64,000 nucleotides of DNA from CAVSQX01 sp963730225 (GTDB taxonomy: Bacteria; Planctomycetota; Phycisphaerae; Tepidisphaerales; Tepidisphaeraceae): NCBI GenBank assembly GCA_963730225.1, contig CAVSQX010000004.1:930001-994000 (forward strand). The letters run 5' to 3'. Position numbers and translations under genes: made by a program. The notes under the pieces are model-generated. The model had not been told where the DNA came from, searched no databases, and saw nothing but the letters and a program-made list of their open reading frames with translations. Below, in pieces: positions 59,614 through 64,000 of the stretch. Each line of letters begins with the position of its first letter. Positions within the stretch are counted from its first letter, which is position 1.

Positions 59614-60315
59614 TTGCTGGCGCTGGCTGGGGGATTGGCGTACGCCCGGCTCACGATGGCCACGAGCACGGCGAGCTTGCTGCTGCTGGTGTGCACCGTC
59701 GGCTTCATCGTGTTCTACGACTTCGGCGGGAAATATCTCGTCGCACCGGGACTCCTGAGTCTGGGCGTGATTCGTTTTCTCAACGCCAGCGTGGCGGCGC
59801 CGCGGCTGCCGGTGGTATGGCATCCGCTGCTTTTGCTGGACCACGTCGCCGTTCTCTCGGCGGTGGCGTACCACTGGGAGGAAAAGCGCCCCCAGCTCAA
59901 ACGCCTGCACTGGTGGGCCCTGTTGGGAGGCGTGGCGGGAATCAATCTGCTGGTGCTGGCGGTGGTCGGATGGCGTCGCGGCGATCAGACACTGGCGGGA
60001 TCCATTCACGCATTGGATTTTCGACGTCCCCTGCTGCTGCCTGCGTCGGCGGTGGTGGTTTTTTTAATCATCGGAATCGTCATCGCCCGGCGAAATCCGA
60101 TTTCGCGCGAAGCGGGGCAGAAGCTGATGCTCTACGGATTGCTCTGGCTGATTGTTTACGACTCGGTGTTTGTCGCGGGATTTGCCGGCTGGAGATACGC
60201 GCTGGGCGTGCTGGCGCTGCTGCCCGTTTCGTGGTGGTCGGTGCAATTGATGCGATGGTGGAACAATCTGCTGTCGCTGGGGCAGCGGCCGGAGTTTCAG
60301 CGGGCGCGAGGGTAA
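59614..60315 (+). CDS. UbiA-like prenyltransferase, C-terminal fragment
   Basis: 233 residues in this frame, about six helices (TASLLLLVCTVGFIVFYDFG, LLLPASAVVVFLIIGIVIAR, LMLYGLLWLIVYDSVFVAGF). The second Asp-rich motif is weak: YDFGGKYL stands where YD-x3-D is expected. Upstream residues CAGLGL precede the TTG in the same frame. With the N-terminal fragment it makes about 338 residues. Could act on a quinone, heme or lipid acceptor; not determined. Confidence 0.75.
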   Translation: MLALAGGLAYARLTMATSTASLLLLVCTVGFIVFYDFGGKYLVAPGLLSLGVIRFLNASVAAPRLPVVWHPLLLLDHVAVLSAVAYHWEEKRPQLKRLHWWALLGGVAGINLLVLAVVGWRRGDQTLAGSIHALDFRRPLLLPASAVVVFLIIGIVIARRNPISREAGQKLMLYGLLWLIVYDSVFVAGFAGWRYALGVLALLPVSWWSVQLMRWWNNLLSLGQRPEFQRARG

Positions 60316-60350
60316 AAAAGTGCGGGCATCGCCGAATGAGCGATGCCCGC
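60314..60350 (-). terminator. Intrinsic terminator for the BY-kinase gene
   Basis: Perfect 10-base stem GCGGGCATCG (60322-60331) / CGATGCCCGC (60341-60350) with a nine-base loop. On the minus strand it is followed by six U (plus-strand AAAAAA 60314-60319). It lies 30 bases beyond the kinase stop codon. Confidence 0.8.
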
Positions 60351-60380
60351 AGAAGACGGAGCCAGCGAATTTCGCGCCGC

Positions 60381-62609
60381 TCAACCGGCGTTCTGATAGG
60401 CGTAATAGGTCTTGATGCTGCTGCCGTAGTAACCACCGGCCTGGCTGCGCACGCCGTTGAGCACGATGCCCAGATGCTCGGCCTTGACGGCGCGCAGGGT
60501 GTCGCGCATTCGCTGGAGCACGCCGCGCGTGCTGGCGCGGGCGCGCACCACGGTAACCACGCCATCGACTCGGGGCGCCAGCGCCACCGAGTCGGAGACG
60601 AAAAGCATCGGACCGGAATCGAAGATCACATGATCGTATTCCTCCAGGGCCCGCTCGATGAAATCGAGCAGCAACTGGCTTTCGAGCAATTCGGTGGGAT
60701 TGCTGGGTCGCGGCCCGCTGGCCATGACGGAAAGGTTCGGCACTGGAGTTTCGCGCACGCCGGTTTCGAACGTGTTGATGTCGTTGAGGGCATCGGCAAA
60801 ACCGGTGTCGTTGGCGATGCCGAAGATGCGATGGAGTTCGGGACGGCGGAAGTTGGCATCGACGAGCAAAATGCGTCGTCCGTTGAGGGCCAGGCCGGCG
60901 GCCAGGTTCACGGCGATGGTGCTCTTGCCGTCGCCGGGACTGGGGCTGGTGACCAGAATGCTGCGCGTGGTATCCAAAGAGGCGGCGTGCTGCAATCGGG
61001 TGCGAACCTGCCGAAGTTGCTCGGCCATGATGGAATGCGGAGCCTCGAAGATGACCAGCGGCAAGCGAGCCCCGGCCGCCTGGGGATCGTCGGCTTCGTG
61101 CGGGACCATACCCAGCAGGCTGATTTGTCCGACGCGCTGGATATCGCGAGGCGAGCGCACCGAGGTGTCGGTGACTTCACGCAGGAACGCGATTCCAAGA
61201 CTCAGAGCCAAACCGATTCCGATCGCGAAGCCCATCGTAACCGGCAATTGTGGGAAGGTGGGTCGATCGGGCTCCTGCGGGGGCTGGGCCCAATCCAGAG
61301 AGCTGAAATCCGCCGCCCGCACCATCTGGTCCATGTCGGCCAGAGCCTTGTCGTATTCATCGACGGCCTTGCGATCTTCTTCCTGCTGCTCCCGGCGGCT
61401 CTGATACAAAGCCATCTTATTGCCTAGCTCCGCCATTTCACTCTTGAGCTTGCTGACCTTGTCGTTGACGTCGTCCAACTGTTTCTTGGCGTCATCCCGC
61501 GCGGTCTTGGTCTCGGATTTCATGCTCTCGCGCAGTTGCGACGCGACCTCGGCCTTGGTGTCGTCCAGCTTCTGCTGATAAAAATCGCGAACCTTCTGCA
61601 TGCGAAGCACGGTGGGATTTTGCGGGCCGTATCGATCGGAAGCCAGGCTGAGCGTATTTTCGCTGTCTTCCAGTTGATCGCGGTAGCTCATCACCAGGGC
61701 ATCGCGGTTGACCATCTGCTCGATCTGCGGCGGGTCCTGTCCCTGCTGCAATTCGCCCATGAGGTTGTTGTACATTTCGTCGGCATCGTTGAAGTCCGAT
61801 GATGCCTTCATCTGAGCCTCGACATCCTTGGAAAGCTCAATCTCCTTCGGGCTGGAGCCGCCGGCTATGGTGCCGCTGCCGCTGAGATTCAACTCTGAAG
61901 CCAGCTCATCGACCTCCTTGGTCACGTCGGCGAGCTCGGCCCGATACTGCTCTTTCAGATCGAGATAGCGCTTTTGCTCGGTGCTGTTTTTCCGGCTGAT
62001 AAAATCTCGGTTGTCAGCGATCGCCTGATTGACGATCGCGGTGATGATGACCGGAGTGTCTTTTCGGTCCGGCGCCGACATGTCGACGCGAATCAGTTGC
62101 GAATCGGGAATGGGAATGACCACCAGCTTCTCGTCGAGCAGCTTCCTGGCCTTTTCCGGTTCGCCGTTGCAAGTGTTGTTGTACCAATTCGTCTGGCGAA
62201 TTGGATTGGTCGAATCGCCGAGCACCTTGTTGATCAAACCGTCGGTGCGAAGCAATTGGGCGTCGGACTTCTGCTCGATCGAGAGCTCCTGATAGTTGAT
62301 GCCGACATTGTTCGTGTGCAACGGATCGACCGACGGCGCCGGAAGAATTCGAACCCAGCCGGTGGCGGTGTAGACGGAGAAATTATTCTCCAGATAGCCG
62401 TTGAAGAAATATCCGGCAATGGAAGATACGGCGACCAGGATAACAATCAGCCAGATGTTCGCGCGAATCACGCGCCAGACGTCAGCGCCGGTCATCGGCG
62501 GTGAGGACGTTGAGCCTCCGGTGGGCTGAGCTGATACGGGAACCGCCAGGTGTGACGGCCCGCTGTGCTGCGGCACGCGAATTGGCGTGGTCTGGGGCAA
62601 TGTCGTCAT
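60381..62609 (-). CDS. Wzz-type chain-length regulator fused to BY tyrosine kinase
   Basis: 742 residues. N-terminal Pro/Ser-rich cytoplasmic stretch, helix 1 (IWLIVILVAVSSIAGYFF), long periplasmic coiled-coil region (about 75-440), a PQ-rich loop and helix 2 (MGFAIGIGLALSLGIAFL), then a BY-kinase domain: Walker A PSPGDGKSTIAVNLA, Walker A' RILLVDANFRRPELHR and Walker B HVIFDSGPM. The tail carries a tyrosine cluster GGYYGSSIKTYYAYQNAG, the autophosphorylation site. Governs exopolysaccharide polymerisation and export. ATG 62609 was chosen. No polymerase gene is adjacent. Confidence 0.93.
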   Translation of the reverse strand: MTTLPQTTPIRVPQHSGPSHLAVPVSAQPTGGSTSSPPMTGADVWRVIRANIWLIVILVAVSSIAGYFFNGYLENNFSVYTATGWVRILPAPSVDPLHTNNVGINYQELSIEQKSDAQLLRTDGLINKVLGDSTNPIRQTNWYNNTCNGEPEKARKLLDEKLVVIPIPDSQLIRVDMSAPDRKDTPVIITAIVNQAIADNRDFISRKNSTEQKRYLDLKEQYRAELADVTKEVDELASELNLSGSGTIAGGSSPKEIELSKDVEAQMKASSDFNDADEMYNNLMGELQQGQDPPQIEQMVNRDALVMSYRDQLEDSENTLSLASDRYGPQNPTVLRMQKVRDFYQQKLDDTKAEVASQLRESMKSETKTARDDAKKQLDDVNDKVSKLKSEMAELGNKMALYQSRREQQEEDRKAVDEYDKALADMDQMVRAADFSSLDWAQPPQEPDRPTFPQLPVTMGFAIGIGLALSLGIAFLREVTDTSVRSPRDIQRVGQISLLGMVPHEADDPQAAGARLPLVIFEAPHSIMAEQLRQVRTRLQHAASLDTTRSILVTSPSPGDGKSTIAVNLAAGLALNGRRILLVDANFRRPELHRIFGIANDTGFADALNDINTFETGVRETPVPNLSVMASGPRPSNPTELLESQLLLDFIERALEEYDHVIFDSGPMLFVSDSVALAPRVDGVVTVVRARASTRGVLQRMRDTLRAVKAEHLGIVLNGVRSQAGGYYGSSIKTYYAYQNAG

Positions 62610-62856
62610 TTGTCCTCTCCTCACTATTGAATCCGCATTATCGCGACCAAAAAGCCGCCAGGCCTTGGCACTTTATTTGGACTGTTTGTTGGGCCAAGCC
62701 GGGTCGGGCTTACTTCTTTTAAACCAGAGTCGGACTCCCTTTGCGACGGTATCGGTATCGGCTTGGGAGTGTCGCACCCCAAGTATACCACCAAACGCTC
62801 GTTTACAAGATAAATTTAGCTCATCCCGGCGACTCCACAGGAGTTTTTATCGGGCA

Positions 62857-63999
62857 TTAATGTATGCCCTGCGCCTGGGCCTTGGCCTGCCTCTTTTGCA
62901 GGACATCGGCCTTGGCCGCTTTGATTTTGTCGCTCAAAGTTGAATCAACTCGCTGCTTGTCGGCAATTGCCTGGTTTACCATGTCCGACGCGCTGTCCAG
63001 CTCGCGGTCGGCATCGTCCAGCATATTCTTGCGCAAGTACCCTTGAGCCAAGTGGTAATGCACTTCGGGAAAATCCGCCGCGTCGGAGACTTTCTGAAGA
63101 ATCTCGATCCCATCATCCAGCCGCCCGGTCAGAATCAGCACCCATCCCTGCGTGTCGTAAATCAATGGCTGAACCTGCCCGCTCTTTAGAACCAGATCAT
63201 AGGCTTTCTGGCTGTATTCCAACGCCTTCTGCGGCTGCGATGGCTTGGCGGTGTCGGCCAGCAAACAAGCAAGATTGTTCATCGATAGCACATCCGTCGG
63301 ATGCCGTTGAAGAATCTGCTGATAGATTCCAACCGCTTTATCCACCTGCGGAGGAGTGGTCGAGCAATACAGCGATCCGGCAAACTGAAGCAACTGCTCC
63401 TGCTGCGAATCGGTGAGCGAGTTCATATTCTTCATGGCCGATTCGGCGACGGCAATCGCCCCGTCCTGATCTCCTTTTTGAGCGTACATAGGCACAAGAA
63501 TCAATTTCCACATGGCATCGTTCTCGGCTCGCGGGGTGATCAACGCGATGGATTTGTCCAGGCCTTCCACCGCGGCGATGTCATTGCCCACCGCCACCGC
63601 CGCCGGCTGCCCACCCTGCGCTGCCGCCTGCGTCAAGGCCGTGGAGAACTCCGTGTCAGCGCCGGCGGAATCGCCCATATTGGCCTTGGCGACGCCTCGC
63701 AAATCGTAAACCCACCATTGCACCTTGGGATCGGAGATCAGCGGATCGGATTCGGTCAGAATCTGGCTGAAACTCTTATTGGCAATCAGTATGTCGAAGT
63801 AATCGTGAATCAGATACGACTTATCCGGCACCAGGGACATCGCCGTGCGCATGGTCGTCACCGCTTTGTCGGTATCTCCAAGCTTCACGGAAATCAGTGC
63901 TGAAAGGCGCAATAAATCCACGTCATTTTTGAACTTCAGCATGGCCAAGGCATCGGTCAACACCTGCTGGGCGTCGAGATATCGAGGCGGCGTTGCCAA
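62857..63999 (-). CDS. TPR-repeat protein (5' end outside window)
   Basis: At least 381 codons, open to the window edge, so the start is not seen. TPR-like helical pairs throughout (LLRLSALISVKLGDTDKAVT, VYDLRGVAKANMGDSAGADT, KALEYSQKAYDLVLKSGQVQ, VHYHLAQGYLRKNMLDDADR), ending in a Lys/Gln-rich charged tail. No signal or catalytic domain is visible in this part. Such proteins near Wzz/BY-kinase genes in planctomycetes often belong to exopolysaccharide/exosortase loci; that link is inference. Confidence 0.82.
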   Translation of the reverse strand: MATPPRYLDAQQVLTDALAMLKFKNDVDLLRLSALISVKLGDTDKAVTTMRTAMSLVPDKSYLIHDYFDILIANKSFSQILTESDPLISDPKVQWWVYDLRGVAKANMGDSAGADTEFSTALTQAAAQGGQPAAVAVGNDIAAVEGLDKSIALITPRAENDAMWKLILVPMYAQKGDQDGAIAVAESAMKNMNSLTDSQQEQLLQFAGSLYCSTTPPQVDKAVGIYQQILQRHPTDVLSMNNLACLLADTAKPSQPQKALEYSQKAYDLVLKSGQVQPLIYDTQGWVLILTGRLDDGIEILQKVSDAADFPEVHYHLAQGYLRKNMLDDADRELDSASDMVNQAIADKQRVDSTLSDKIKAAKADVLQKRQAKAQAQGIH

Positions 64000-64000
64000 G

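Noticed and set aside
59298..61427. A 709-codon plus-strand frame starting as a UbiA protein
   Set aside because: Only the first 100 or so residues are UbiA-like; after a frame break the remainder is antisense to the BY-kinase gene.
1..64000. CRISPR array, prophage, insertion sequence or recognised defence island
   Set aside because: No regularly spaced direct repeats, integrase, transposase, phage structural gene or known defence gene set was found; only parDE and a lone HicB-like gene.

Overview
This window is about 60% G+C and densely coded on both strands. It comes from a bacterium of the Planctomycetota, most likely a member of the Phycisphaerae or Tepidisphaerales. The evidence is two secreted proteins with the planctomycete N-terminal tag (LEDRRLLSA at 34.96 kb, LEKRMLLSA at 37.43 kb), a dockerin plus PEP-CTERM exported protein (48.7-51.1 kb), a fused AroD-AroE enzyme, a helix-turn-helix/receiver regulator, an ECF sigma/anti-sigma pair and the characteristic dispersed TTCGAA-rich intergenic inverted repeats. 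The placement is inference from these traits; no rRNA is present. No phage, insertion sequence, CRISPR or recognised defence island was found.

Layout. 0-7.9 kb is one tightly overlapping respiratory operon: a cupredoxin-like protein, CoxB, an A2-type CoxA, heme A synthase, heme O synthase, a second cupredoxin-like protein, subunit III and an ABC ATPase without a permease, ending convergently on an ArsR regulator. 8.4-10.9 kb has tRNA-Ala(CGC), a possible structured RNA, a glycosyltransferase and an HTH-receiver protein. 11.1-13.1 kb is an ECF sigma / anti-sigma / coiled-coil triad, followed by GTP-dependent PEP carboxykinase and a patatin lipoprotein. 16.5-21.8 kb holds small orphan genes (ACP-like, HicB-like, immunity-like, a tandem-motif protein) around guaA and a CsgG-like lipoprotein. 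21.8-23.8 kb is a TPR/O-GlcNAc-transferase-like gene split by a frameshift. 23.9-29.3 kb is a fucose-scavenging operon (GH29 fucosidase, sugar-binding lipoprotein, RbsA-type ATPase, permease).

29.4-34.1 kb carries biosynthetic genes (pdxJ, dapA, aroDE) convergent with miaB. 34-40.4 kb encodes secreted proteins (RTX-like, PAP2 phosphatase, Calx-beta). 40.8-44.2 kb is a minus-strand operon murI / HEAT lipoprotein / zinc dehydrogenase / QueC-like protein with a degenerate PP-loop. 44.3-48.2 kb has a receiver protein, a Clp-N protein, small proteins and RNase Y. 48.7-56.9 kb has the PEP-CTERM protein, an MFS carrier, a CHASE2 adenylate cyclase/SH3/M48 operon and parDE. 57.2-59.2 kb is ribH-nusB-ftsY; a UbiA-like gene, a Wzz/BY-kinase and a TPR protein close the window.

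The most important caution for a reader is that at least six genes carry single-base frame breaks (22.6, 24.35, 27.6, 35.8-35.9, 55.6 and 59.6 kb). One of them creates an artificial fucosidase-transporter fusion. Several look like indel errors in the assembly (one sits in a run of six G), but real decay is not excluded. The least explained features are the duplicated cupredoxin-like proteins around the oxidase, the circularly permuted ACP-like protein, the QueC-like protein with a degraded nucleotide loop, the Shine-Dalgarno-sequestering hairpin in front of dapA, and the CHASE2 cyclase/SH3/M48 operon.
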